DNA of 64,000 nucleotides from positions 8,531,571 through 8,595,570 of the forward strand of contig JAREIK010000801.1 of the NCBI GenBank assembly GCA_029783825.1, written 5' to 3'. Positions 24,042 to 35,718 of the stretch are shown here, one piece after another (positions within the stretch are counted from its first letter, which is position 1; the number at the start of each line of letters is the position of its first letter). Source of the stretch: Sapria himalayana (taxonomy: Eukaryota > Streptophyta > Magnoliopsida > Malpighiales > Rafflesiaceae). The notes beneath the pieces were generated by a model. It searched no databases, was not told the origin of the DNA, and saw only the letters and a list, made by a program, of their open reading frames with translations. Made by a program: the position numbers and the translations under genes.

Positions 24042-24532
24042 CTAAAATTGTTTATCACTTGCTGGCAATGTAATTTGAAAGCCAATTCTTACTATTGAAA
24101 AGTTTGTCAGTATAATTTCAGCTGCATTCATCGCATTGGGAAGATCTTGCTTATTGGAAAACACTAGCAAAATTGAATCTCGAAGCTTTTCCTCATTTAG
24201 TATCCTATGCAACTCATCTCTGGCTTCAACAACTCGATCTCTGTCAATGCTGTCCACCACAAATATGAGACCTTGGGTATTTTGGAAGTAATCCCTCTAG
24301 AAAGAACGAATCTTATCTTGACCCCCAACATGCCACACCGTGAAATTGATGTTTTTTTATTCAACGGTCTATACATTGAAGACAATAGTAGGAATTGTGG
24401 TGATAATTTCACCAAGCTTCAACTTATATAGAATGGTTTTCTTACCGCCAGCATCAAGACCTAGCATCAAAATCCTCATCTCCTTGTTGGCAAACAGCCT
24501 GCTGAACAGCTTTGTGAATGTAAACCCCATTT
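24042..24532 (-). pseudogene. ARF1-like processed pseudogene
   Basis: Minus-strand translation starts at ATG 24,530-24,532 with [20 protein letters not shown] and continues [56 protein letters not shown] and [17 protein letters not shown]. This is the plant ADP-ribosylation factor 1 family, a small GTPase of vesicle budding. The P-loop reads GLDAGGKK instead of GLDAAGKT, the switch-2 WDVGGQ is WHVGGQ, at least three stops break the middle, and a frameshift follows AAEI. Plant ARF genes normally have several introns, but none interrupts this copy, which indicates a retrocopy. The C-terminal third is absent; the purine tract begins soon after. It lies inside the CACTA element. Confidence 0.92.
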
Positions 24533-24649
24533 CTTACACTAAATCTCAATCCATTTGTCGTATGGTAGTAAATATATCTGATGAGAGAAAGAAACAGAAT
24601 CAATAGACCTCAAGAGATGGTCACCATAGAGGAAGGTCAACGTCTATAT

Positions 24650-25200
24650 GTTTTTAAACCTATAGTATATATAATTAAAAATAGAGTTATATATAGTTAA
24701 ACATATAATTTTATATAGATATATTCATACAAGTAGTTATAAGTAGTTATACATAAATAATTACAAAGTTATAAATAAATATATAGATTTAATTATATGA
24801 ATACATGGATACAAATATAGTTATATGTAATTATATAGAGTATTACATAGTTATGCGAATATTTATATATAGTTATACACATATAGTTATAAATATGTAT
24901 GTAGTTAAAGATGTAGTTATATATAACATTTTTATAGTTATACATATAGTAAAATACAATTATATATAGTTATATATTATTATACATATGATATATTTTG
25001 TTAAAAATATAGTTATATAAAATTACTCATATAGTTATAAAATATTATACTCTTAAAAAAATAGTTATATAGTTACATAGTTATAAATATACATAAAAAA
25101 TAGTAATATAGTTATTAATATAGTTATAAAAATAGTTTACATAGTTATAAATATAGTTAAATATAATTATGATGAGTTTTATATAGTTATACAAATATTT
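24650..25200. repeat. AT-rich higher-order repeat, copy 4
   Basis: Same ATATAGTTATACAT-based order as copies at 21.0, 22.5 and 22.9 kb, more degenerate toward the right. It is separated from copy 3 by the ARF retrocopy and purine tract. Confidence 0.7.
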
Positions 25201-27330
25201 ATAAATAGATATCATATACTATAATAACAACACACTCTCAAATACCCAATTGAATTACACCACTATAGAGAAAGAACTTGTATCAACTATCTTTTCTTTT
25301 GGCAAGTTAATATTATATTTAGTGGGAACCAAAGTCATAGTATATACTAAATATTCTATAATCAAATATCTTATAGAAAAGAAAGATGTCAGGCCTAGAT
25401 TGATTTGATGAATTTTACTATTACAATAATTTGAACTAGATATATTAGATAAGAAATGTACATATAATCAAAATTGAAAATAGCTTATCAAGACTAGAAA
25501 AATAAGATAGAAGAGTTGTTGAAGAATATATTAGATAGATTTTTTTATTTAAACAAATTATAGTATTGAATGAAAATGTAACTTGATGGTATGTAGTATT
25601 GAATGAGCCTTATCATTGCAAGTAGTACTCTAATCAAATTTTGAGGCAAAGTATTATAGATGGTAGATTAGTAGTATCTTGTAATAATGTCACTTTTTGC
25701 TTCTGCTCTCACAAATTTGTGGAACATGTTAATATTTATGTGCTCAGGTATTTTTCTTCTCAAAATTAATGTTGATATTTACATATATATATATATATAT
25801 ATGCATATACACTGCCCTACACACACACATTTATACATCCATATACATTACTATACATTATATATTAGCATAAAAATTTTTGTACTTTTATATATATTCA
25901 CACATGTATCTACATTTTCAAAGTAGTGTGTATATACTTGTATGCATTCATATATTACTGTACACCCACACAAACACACACATATACCTATATACATAAT
26001 GTATTTTAAAAGTTACACATGAAACTATTGTGTGTGTGTGTGTAAATGTATTTAAAATTTTTTGATTTTGAAAATTTAATTAAAATAAAATATTATATAT
26101 TGTACACAATTTATAAAATATTGTAAATTATTTATATTTAAAACAAATATTTATGTGTGTGTGTGTGTGTGTGTGTGTGAATCATGTTAATGCGAAAAAT
26201 GAAATTATGAATTAAATATATGAGCTTCTATTTTATTCAAATATAAGCTCAAAACAAATAATATTGTTTTTTTAATATTTATATTAAAATAACTATCATT
26301 TTACTCATATAAATAAATGAAGTTGGTATATTTGTAAATTATTTTGTTTTGAAAATTATGTTAAAAATAAAAATATAGTTTATAAATAGATATTATTGTT
26401 TTTGTTTTTCTATATAATTTTTTTATTAAAATATTAATGCTTATGATAAATTTCTACCTATTATTTATTGTTATTACTAAATTTTTAGAAACTTTAATAT
26501 TCAAACAAATATATATAGTGCATATAAATACATGCCTTTAATGTTTTGTAAAAAATCAATTATTTCTCTAATTATGTTTAAACAAACTAGATTACCATAT
26601 AAATATATGAGTAAATTTTTCTATTCAAGTAATTATTTTTTTTATTTTATTTAAAATATATACAGGACCATATAAATGTATGAATTTGTTTTTTTTTAAT
26701 AATTATTTTTAAATAATCATTTTTAAATTCTTTGTCGAATTGAATACATGGCAATGTTTTTTTATAATTAATAGATATATTTTAAACATTGTTTATTTAT
26801 AATAAATATAACATATTGCATATTATGATGTGTGAATTTTATTTTGTAAATAAATTTTATTTTTAAAGTTTTATCTTTGTAAATTGAAACTACATCACAT
26901 ATATATTTTAGAAATTTTTTATAATATTTATTACAAAAACATATTATTATTTGTTTTGAAATTTACAACATGAATTTTAACAAATGAACATTTTATTAGA
27001 AATCAATTTTAGTTAAATGATATTAAGTGAAACAAACATACAAACCCTAAACATATTAAATCATAATGATTTATACAAACATATAAAAATACAATAAAAA
27101 TATATTTAAGGTTGAAAAAATTAAATTTAAGTTCCTAAGATATATGGGAAAATGATAAAGATTTATACAATATCAAAAAAAAAACATGTATGAGTGAGAT
27201 GAATGGATATTCACTTTCTGAAGCATGTAGTACACATAATGTAGATGTAGTTATATATAGTTTTTCATGTAATTATATATATATAGGCATATGGCTATGT
27301 ATAGGTATAGATGTAGATAAATACATTTAT
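25200..27330. other. AT-rich CACTA interior with microsatellites
   Basis: No gene recognised. Contains (TA)n near 25,780-25,801 and (TG)13 at 26,154-26,179, with another TG run near 26,030. The rest is about 80 percent A+T with no motif I can support. Confidence 0.5.
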
Positions 27331-27384
27331 ATATAGTAATATGTTGATATACATATTGTTAAATACATTTATATATAGTTATAT

Positions 27385-27389
27385 GTATA

Positions 27390-27432
<43 letters not shown>
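27385..27432 (+). repeat. (TG)n(TA)n microsatellite
   Basis: GT run at about 27,391-27,408 passing directly into (AT)n to 27,432. Confidence 0.95.
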
Positions 27433-27599
27433 TAAATATATGTTGTTATATTTATATATAGTTATATTTATGTATACTTTTTTTATAGTTATAGATATAG
27501 TAAAATATACTTATATATTTATGTGTTATTACTATTGGGATCATCATATTTACATAATTTATTATTTAAATATTAATATGTTGGTATATACACACTGCT

Positions 27600-29230
27600 C
27601 ACCACAAACACCAACACCCATTTTGTGATTAACATCGAAAATTACAAGATCGTCGAGTGGAAAAAGACATGGAAATCAAGTCGGCATACCTACTATGCAC
27701 CATCAACATCCACACAATGAGAATGCATTATATCACACATGCATGGAGTATGTATACGAATCAATTAATATAAGAAATCCAAGCATGGTGATTAATAAAG
27801 AAGAATTTCGAAATTAAAAAAAACACAATCAAAACACATACTCTTGCATTAAGATAATTGATGAAGAATCAGGGTATAAAACATACCTTAAATCAATAAG
27901 AGATTCTCGCTTACTCTTCAATTAGGTTTTGATGCATATGTGTCGAGAGATAGAGGCAGACTACGGAGTACTTAGGCACTTGATAGAGTTGTCTTTCGAG
28001 TCTCGACAAAAAGTGACTAAAATTACCAAAATATTAAAATTTTTCATTTAAAAACATTAAACAAACAATAAATATATAAAATACATACTCTTTTTTTTAT
28101 TTATTATCAAAATATTTTCCACAAAATTCATGTGCATGTAGCAATGTACACATGAAAAACAAACACCTTACAATTTTTTATTATAAAATTAAGTAAACAA
28201 TAAATATATAAACAATTTCAAAAAATATATGTTTAGCCTTATAATAAAAAAAATCTAATAGCTACAAAATTTACAAACTCCATATATTAAGACATACATG
28301 AAAAGATGTTTTGTCTTCTAGCCACTCTTTTAAGCATTATAAAATACTCTTTATGTTAAAAAATATATATATTTTATGATTATAAATTTTTAAGAATTCA
28401 TATTAATTTTTATGAAGATAATATGATAAGTTTTAAAGGCATACAATTTCATATTATTTGATATCATTTATAATTTTTAAAATTCTAAAAATTACTTAAA
28501 GTGAGAAGATAATTAAAAAAAGGTATATTTATTATTTTAATATAGACTGAATATTAAAAGCTAATAGTTAAAATATTACTCAATTGTTTAATTCTTATAA
28601 ATTTTAGTAGGGGCAAACATCTATGTAGTTATTTTTAAATATTAATTTATTTTCTTTTAAATTTATTGAAAAAATTTAAATTTTTATTATAATTCAAGAT
28701 TTTCAAATTTTGTATTAATTATTTTTTTAAAAATTTTCTATAATCATAAATTTTTTTATACTTATAATAATATTTTTATTTACTAGTCTATTCATCAATT
28801 CAAGTATTTTTGAAAATATTTCTATTTAATCATACAATGAATTATTTTACCTTTATATTAGTAGAAATTTTAATATATGTTCATTTAATTTTTAAAATAT
28901 CTTTAAAAATTATTATAATTATAGAATTAATAATTTTATTTTACTTTAATACAAATTATAAGTTTCTTAATTAACAATTTTAGAAAAATTTTTTTTATAG
29001 TTTTTTTAAAAATTTATAATCATAAAAATAGTTATTTTAGTCTTATTAATATAATTTTTTTGTATTTTTATATTTTTTAAATTATTTATTTATAATATCC
29101 TTTTTTTATATTTTTACGAGGAGAATGTGTCTTTCAAGGATCGCTCATCTATGGACCATAACATACATTTAATAAACAAAATTAAATAAAATATTAAAAC
29201 AAATAATAAATAAAAAAAATTAAATAATTA
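27600..29230. other. CACTA right interior, no gene recognised
   Basis: A less AT-rich part at 27,600-28,010 (including a GTCTCGACAAAAAGTGAC segment) looks like unique sequence, but no conserved protein motif was found in six frames. 28,010-29,100 is extremely AT-rich with no structure beyond A/T runs. Confidence 0.4.
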
Positions 29231-29611
29231 AAGATTGGCTATGAAAATTCCATCGCTATATTCCGGATGTAATTAGTTACGGAAGTTCCATCACTAAATC
29301 CTTCGCTATATTCCAAATTTTATTAGAAATAGAAATTCCGTCACTAAATCCGTCGTTAAATCCATTGCTATATTCCAGATGTAATTAGTTAGAGAAATTC
29401 AATTGATAAATCCAACGTTAAATTTCCCAATTTTCTTTGCGTGGAATTTTCGTCGCTATTTCATTGCTAATCCATCGCTAATCCGTTGCAAATTTTTATT
29501 TCAAAATAAAATCAGAATTCCCTTACTATTCCCTAGCTAATCCCTCGCAATTTAGATAGGGATTGATCCCTAACTAAATTTCCCTGGCAAAATGAACATT
29601 TTCTTGTAGTG
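29230..29611. repeat. CACTA right terminal and subterminal repeats
   Basis: At least ten copies of a TCCRTCGCTAAAT/ATCCGTCGTTAAAT-type motif, many separated by a GTAATTAGTTA-like spacer, ending in the terminus CATTTTCTTGTAGTG. Confidence 0.85.
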
Positions 29612-32600
29612 GTGGTGAATATTTTAGGTGTGCACGATATGTCCTAGATACCAAGGGTTATCACTTACCAACAAAAAATAATTTAAAAATTTTAATCACA
29701 CACACAAACATATATGAATTTTAAAGAGTTATGCTTAGTAATTTTATAACTCATCGTCCATATTCACATACACATCAAGAAGTAGCCATTCTACTACAAG
29801 TAATATTACAATAATATAATTCGCATGTTTTGTTGGTAGTGGTAGGAAGCATCTATATATGCAAATGTTAATTCTTATAAATTAAAGTATAAATTATAGG
29901 TGATAATTGGTAAAAAACATACCCAAATATTGGATATGAAACTCAATAAATATTTGCAATGCTAAGCATATAAAATCATTATAAATTTTAGGTACACAAA
30001 TATAAGTTTCAATAGAAAATCTAAGTAGATATAAAACATCAAGTTAAAGTAACAAAATTTTAATTAGTATATTAAGTTAAGTTTCAAGAAGAAGATATAT
30101 AGATATATAAATGAAGAATTTTTAAGTGTAGGTGTGTATGTTTGAAATGTATATGTATAAATTTAATAAACATATAAGAGTTAAAACAAAGGTGTGTCAA
30201 ATGTATATATGTCTTTATATACATTTGGTAATAAAGTATCCATGTGTGTGTCTGTGTCTATGTGAAATGTATTCATTTATATATATCTATAAATATATGT
30301 ATAAGTATTCATGTGTCTATGTGTCTGTGTCAAATCTATTCACACACATGCACACACACATGTGTGTGTGTGTGGTCATGTATATGTATACCATGCTTAA
30401 GTCTAATATATATAAAGTATACACATTCATAACTATTCAATTACAATTATAAACGTGCTAACACACACATTTTAAAATTGAAAGTCGGAATTTATCGTTA
30501 CTAAAATATGGGTGCCCTCAAAATATATCTACGAGTGAGAAAATACACACATATATCAATCCAAGTGATCATAGATAAAAATATTCATGATGAGACATAA
30601 AAAATTGTACCTACAAGTGTATATCTGGCCTATGTTTGACATAAACTATATGATTTATTACATATAATTTTGTGTTTAAAGTAGGAAATACTCACCAACA
30701 TTCAATCCCAATAACTAGTCTACGTGACAAACCTTGGTAACTCATAAAACTATAGGAGATAAGCTATATTTGGCTAATAGTTAAACTGTACAAGGTAATG
30801 AGTTTTTATAACAATTATTTATTAGAAAAGAATGAAATTTTCAAAAAGGAGGATTTATAAATTTTGGATTTTGTGTGGGTGTGTGGAATTAAATGTTGTT
30901 GCATATCAAACTAAAAAATTCAATTCGATACTTGTGATGCATGTGCAAAAAATAACAAAGAAAGCATCATAGGTATGAATAGCTTATTCAAGGCATTGAA
31001 GTAGCTAGGAGATGCTTGTCCAACAAAACTTGAGGTGGCTCTTGAAAACATATTAGAGTTGCAAAAAAAAAAAATATTTCTTATTTAAGAAACATATCAT
31101 GTGTTATATATGTGATCATGTCTTTCTTTTGTTAAATAAATTATTTTTTATCTACTAATATTTTAAATGGATGTGTTACTATATTAGTAATATTCTTGAT
31201 ATTTATAAGAAAAAGAATTATGCCCAAAACAAAAATAAATATATCTTGGGCCTTTTTTTTTATGTGTTGTGCCCCAAAATAAAAATGTTTATTTTTTTGG
31301 GCACTTTTTGAGCAATTAAAAACAAAACCCTAGGGTCATCCAATAATATTATAAAACCAAAAACAAAAAAAAAAAAGTTGTGTATATTATTTTCAAAAAT
31401 AGTATACATGTTAGGGTTATACTAGTTTTGAAAATAGTATATCAATTTGACAATAATATATGATAATTAAAATAAACATATAAATTAATTATGTATTGTT
31501 TTATATACGTATAATGTGGATATTAGATGTTTATATATAATATATGTATATCTTTATACATGTTTATCTATAAATGTATATGTTATATATATAAAACATT
31601 ATATATAAATACAATGTATATGTTTAAAGAAGCACATATACATTTATATTTAATGTAAATATTATACAATATTTATATAACATATATATTTATGTCACAA
31701 CATATAGTTTTATATATAATATAAATGTTATATAACATTTGTATTAACATATACATTTATATACTCAATTTCTATTATTGCACATGTCGGTGCTACACCT
31801 AGTTATAGATTAGCTCATTAAACTCTTCATTTAATGGGGTATTTTATTCTTCTCGAGTGATCTACTCTATCTAGATTCATAAATAGCAACAAGGTTCTCA
31901 TGCCCAATTCCAATCCTAGCAATATCATTCGACTCCTAGCATTTCTAGTAGGCCATCTTCTACTCAGAATTAGTTGCTAAGTTAGCAATATAAATTGCAT
32001 CATGGTAACACAAATGCTAATATAAGAAATCTTCAGGGATTTCTATTTTCTAAGAGTTAGTCAACATAATTAATGATGCAACAACCAAGGCATAACTAGG
32101 GTGATTCCAATCATACTCACCTACTAGAGGAAGATATACATGGAGCTGAAAATGTTGGATCATGCATTTAATTTGAAGCCCAATCACACATTATACATAA
32201 GATATGTGATTATCATCCGTGTGATGGAAAATTATTCATCATTAGTATAACTACCCTTCTCTCCCATTTGGTTTCATCGTCAAATAAAAAGAACAATAAT
32301 TTTCTATGTATGAGTTGTAGTGTAACAAGCATGCCCCAAACTTTACTATTATAAGTGAATATGTTAGTACATGAAGCAATGCTAATGAAAAGAAACAACA
32401 ACATGCCTAAGCAATTTTGGTCTACTTGAATGCAAAATGTGAATTTTGAATCCTCTCCATATTATTATTTCTAATTCATGTTTATTCTAGTTGTAGTGAT
32501 TGAATATCAGTGTTTGCATAATAGAATGCATTAGATATTGTACCGTGAGTTTGGTTAGTATTGAATGATATATAAGAATAATGGACTATTTTGATTCATA

Positions 32601-32876
32601 AGTTTGGGTTAAGGTACAATTTGTATCACCAAATGCATGATGGCTAAGGTTAAATCATTTGGACAAAAATGCCATGTGACATTGAGGTACATAAATCTTG
32701 CTCTTTATTTTTTAGGTGTTATTTTCTTTCAAAATTTTAAATTTTGTATCCGCTTTTTCTATTTGAATTCAAGAGGCTTTATATGTTTATTCTAGTTGGA
32801 AAACACAATCAACATTCAACACCATGAAATATATATAATAGATAATTTATCAAATATCAATAAACTTGTATCAAAT
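29612..32876. other. AT-rich region, no gene recognised
   Basis: Contains TG/CA microsatellites at 30,240-30,375, including a perfect 20-bp palindrome of CACACACACA and TGTGTGTGTG at 30,351-30,370. There is an imperfect hairpin around 31,270-31,305 (GCCCCAAAATAAA with TTTATTTTTTTGGGC) and palindromic TATATA/ACATATA sequence at 31,490-31,760. The plus-strand 106-codon frame at 30,132 is microsatellite-driven. 31,790-32,870 looks like ordinary unique or old repeat DNA with no motif found. Confidence 0.45.
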
Positions 32877-33099
32877 GTTGGTGAACTATCACTTTTTAAG
32901 TCAAATATGTCATTGAAAATAATATTACTTTCTCCAATTATTTAGCTTTAGATGCAATATTTGTTAGTATTTTCTTTCTTTCCTCTTCTATATAAAAATT
33001 GCTATGTTACAGTACAAAATGTGTGATAGAGATACAGCTATATAATTATTTTATCTCTTATCTTATTATTCTTCTTTTATTAAAATACCTTATATATCT
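32877..33099 (+). mobile_element. Copia element 5' LTR (3' part certain)
   Basis: The segment from about 32,960, TTTGTTAGTATTTTC through TACAAAATGTGTG to TTTTATCTCTTATC, recurs at 34,843-34,960. A primer-site-like sequence follows at once. The left boundary is set at a TGTTGGTG but is not verified, because the downstream copy is truncated there. Confidence 0.6.
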
Positions 33100-33114
33100 T
33101 AGTATCAAAAAGCC
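33098..33114 (+). other. Decayed tRNA primer-binding site
   Basis: The sequence CTTAGTATCAAAAAGCC lies directly inside the 5' LTR and resembles the initiator-methionine primer site TGGTATCAGAGCC used by plant copia elements, with several substitutions. Confidence 0.6.
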
Positions 33115-34345
33115 ATGACCACTATCATCAGAACCTATGATTCACTTGTGTTTACATTGTGAATGTGCAAAACCCATTAGCTCAATTAAACAATAGAACA
33201 AACACCCTTACTACATCAATTTCTCAACTAGTAAACCTACCTTCTTTCTCATTCCATTATATAAATTAGCATCTTACAATAAAATTGGATAGTGACAACT
33301 ACCTCATTTGGAATAACCAACTCCTAAATGTTATTAATGCTAATCGACTCCATGGTTTCATTGATGGGTCTCGATGTTGCCTTGCTTGATTTCTTGATCC
33401 ACAACAATATATCATCAAACTATAGTAATTAGCTTGACATTTATATAATCATATTTTGATGAGTTACTTGTATGCATCTTTTTCCAAAGATTCATCGACT
33501 TAGATTGTTGGATATTCAACAAAATTCTAAAAATTATAATGCCCTTAATTAAACTTACTCTTCATTCTCCATGGCATGGGGTATGGAGCTTCACACCAAG
33601 TTACACACGTGTGGGAAAGATGGTTGCTTAGCAAGTGAATATATATAAAAGCTCAAATCCATTTGCAATAGTCTTGCAATGATATGTGGGGTAGTTTCCC
33701 AAAAGGACCATCTCATCTAATTATTCGGTAAATTAGATAATGAGTATAATCCCTTTGTTACCATCATTTACAATCATCCTGATCAACTCAATATTAAGCA
33801 AGTCCATAGCCTATTACTTGGCTATGCCTTTTGGCTTGAACAACAAAACCTTATTCATCTAGTCAATTTTGCTCAAGTCCATGTTGCTCATTTGAACAAG
33901 ATAACTTATAGACCAGCCTCTCGACATACATTCAACCCCATTCAAATTTAATTTTAAGCCAAACTCATGTCAATATCAACCCAACATTTTGGGAAAACTC
34001 CAACTGCATTAACCTCGATCTCAATGGAAACCAAATTCTTCTACCAATCATCAAAAGCCCTAGTGCTAAATTTGTGGTAATTTTGACCATATTATAATCA
34101 GTTTTTATTGGCTAATTTAAACTATAAATCAATCATTTTCTTGAATTTTTCAATACTTCTCTCACCACAAATTACCATCTCTCTAACTCTCTAGAATTAT
34201 CTTGCCCTACAATGGTTAATCCTACTATATTTTCTATAGTCGTCGATACAACTTGATACAATGACTCTGGTGCTGCCCATAATTTTACAATTGACATCAA
34301 CTTGCTTGACACTATAATATCATTCAGTGGATTTGATTAGGTGAT
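33115..34345 (+). pseudogene. Copia gag and protease-motif pseudogene
   Basis: Begins at an ATG directly after the primer site. Recognisable gag (UBN2 family) blocks are IKLDSDNYLIWNNQLLNVIN at 33,275 with LHGFIDGSR after it, and EYNPFVTIIYNHPDQLNIKQ then LLLGYAFWLEQQN at 33,742-33,850. A decayed zinc-knuckle start (ICGNFDH) lies near 34,065. The protease active-site motif appears as DSGAAHNFT at 34,263-34,290, equivalent to the usual DSGASHH.T. Frames shift and stop repeatedly in between. Integrase, RT and RNase H are missing: sequence passes within about 60 bp to a MITE and then to the 3' LTR. Confidence 0.85.
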
Positions 34346-34416
34346 ACAAGGAATGGTAAGAAACTCTTTATTTCAACAAGGTGTTAGCATTAGGAGCAAG
34401 ATATAATTAGGAACAA

Positions 34417-34805
34417 GAGCAACTCCAATGAGAGTTGCTATAAGTGGTGCCATCTCCATAACCACTAAAATAGCATCAAAACAATAGGAAATTTTACTCC
34501 AATAGAGTTAGCATCAGAGGTGTCAAAATGTCATCCAATGTCTTAGGGTGTCATATTCGAGAACCTTGGAGAGAGAAAAGAGAGGATACAAAATAACAGT
34601 TATGACTACTGTGCATCTCAACGGATCTCTCACAAGGGTTGAAAAAATAACTTTTAAATAAAAAATATTTAATTATTAAAATATCACACTATTTTGGCAC
34701 ATACAATTGGAGCAAAAATACAATTTAGGGGTGTCAAAACACTGTTCAAGTTTGCAAAATAATATTTGACATCCCTTTTTTGGCAACTCCTGTTGGAGTT
34801 ATTCT
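34417..34805. mobile_element. MITE with GAGCAACTCCAA ends (389 bp)
   Basis: Left end GAGCAACTCCAATGAGAGTTGC; the right end in reverse complement reads AGAATAACTCCAACAGGAGTTG. An inner hairpin (ACTCC.A..GGAGT) occurs at each terminus. The interior has GGGGTGTCA and GGTGTCAAAA motifs near both ends. It resembles the abundant plant MITEs that start GGGCAACTCC, but I could not define the target duplication, so the superfamily is open. Confidence 0.7.
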
Positions 34806-34999
34806 AATATTACTTTGTCTAATTGCTTAGTCTCACATGTGCATTTGTTAGCATTTTTTTCTTTCCACTTGTATATAATAACTGCTTTCTTATTGTGTAC
34901 AAAATGTGTGGGAGGAAAGACAACTTGAATTATTTTTTTTTATCTTCTTGTTATTTTATTTTATCATCCGCTTTATTTTTATCGAAATACATAAAATTA
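34806..34999 (+). mobile_element. Copia element 3' LTR (truncated)
   Basis: Homologous to 32,950-33,099: TTTGTTAGCATTTTT, CTTGTATATAATAACTGC, TACAAAATGTGTG and a T-rich end. Its 5' part appears to be lost at the junction with the MITE. Confidence 0.65.
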
Positions 35000-35334
35000 T
35001 AATAACTTTCAATTAATTTATTATAAAGCCATAGAATATGATCAAATCATATCACATAAGCATCCAATGTTATTAAAAAATAAAGTGATCATAATCAAAA
35101 GCCACTTCTATTTTATAATACAATTGAACTTTTAATAATATTAAATATCTCAAAACAATATTAGATTTGCACAAAATTTTGCAACATTTAAAAAATAATT
35201 TATATTTTAAAATTCATCATTTTCTAATAAACTTTCAATTATATAAATAAAAAATATTTACAAAAATATTATTATATTTATTGTGAGTTGAGAACATATA
35301 ATATATTAAAGTTGGGACCTTGATATATTCACTC

Positions 35335-35435
35335 AAGATTCTTGACAAATCACGTATAATGCGGCTGAGATCGATAAGAGATTTATCTGTTTCGATCCTG
35401 AGACACATCCAAAAGATTCTTGACAAATCACGTAT
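35335..35435 (+). promoter_or_regulatory. Exact 23-bp direct repeat upstream of CBR1-like exon
   Basis: A 23-bp sequence beginning AAGATTCTTGACAAATCACG occurs at 35,335-35,357 and 35,413-35,435, 78 bp apart. Each copy has a TTGAC core (as in W-boxes) and an ACGT core. It lies 170-270 bp upstream of the start codon, a position suited to promoter function; the function is inferred. Confidence 0.5.
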
Positions 35436-35606
35436 CTAAGAATGTGGATAAAATACAGAGATTTGACGTCAATTTTCTGGGGTTTCTGACTTCCAGAAAT
35501 ATTGTTGACTCGGAATTTTAGAATTTAATTTTTTCAAAAGTCTAAGTGACCTGTGTATTTTAATACAGTGTCGGCAACTACTTCCATGTTCCATCACTTT
35601 ACGCGG

Positions 35607-35718
35607 ATGGAGAATCTGATGCAAGCACCCGAGACTCAGATTCTTGCAGGGGTGGGCGTGGCTGTGGTGGCGATTGTTGTTGGTGCCATCGTTCTCTTTT
35701 CTTCCAAAAAACCGCAAG
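35607..35718 (+). CDS. CBR1: First coding exon, NADH-cytochrome b5 reductase 1-like
   Basis: From ATG 35,607 the exon encodes MENLMQAPETQILAGVGVAV followed by a hydrophobic run and SSKKPQ, 37 codons plus one base, ending at a strong donor AAG|GTAAGT. Plant CBR1 proteins start the same way: a short polar leader, a QILLGV-like membrane anchor of about 20 residues ending in SSKK, and an intron soon after, before CLDPENFKEFKL. CBR1 passes electrons from NADH to cytochrome b5 at the ER or outer mitochondrial membrane for desaturases. An upstream in-frame ATG at 35,553 would add 18 residues unlike the family. No further exon was found in the remaining 28 kb, so this is either the start of a gene with a very long first intron or an orphan fragment. 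Base composition and codons look normal, with no stop. Confidence 0.65.

Larger units (their letters stand above)
15003..29611. mobile_element. CACTA (En/Spm) element, 14.6 kb
   Basis: The left end reads CACAACAAGAAAAATCCC (one base off the usual CACTACAAGAAAA). The right end in reverse complement reads CACTACAAGAAAATG. Both ends carry dense subterminal repeats of the form TTCCGTCGCTAAAT and their inverse (15,040-15,370 and 29,230-29,600), the hallmark of CACTA elements. Between them lies a TNP1-like gene. No TNP2-type transposase was recognised, so the element is probably non-autonomous now. The 3-bp flanks (ATC and GTG) do not match, so the two ends could in principle come from different copies. 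Confidence 0.7.

Noticed and set aside
23579..24085. 168-codon poly-Ser/Phe/Leu frame on the minus strand
   Set aside because: Translation of the GAA/GAG purine tract, with no conserved sequence.
15003..29611. A new defence or regulatory system hidden in the repeat-rich 15-30 kb region
   Set aside because: The ends, subterminal repeats and TNP1-like gene explain it as a CACTA element filled with satellites and one retrocopy.
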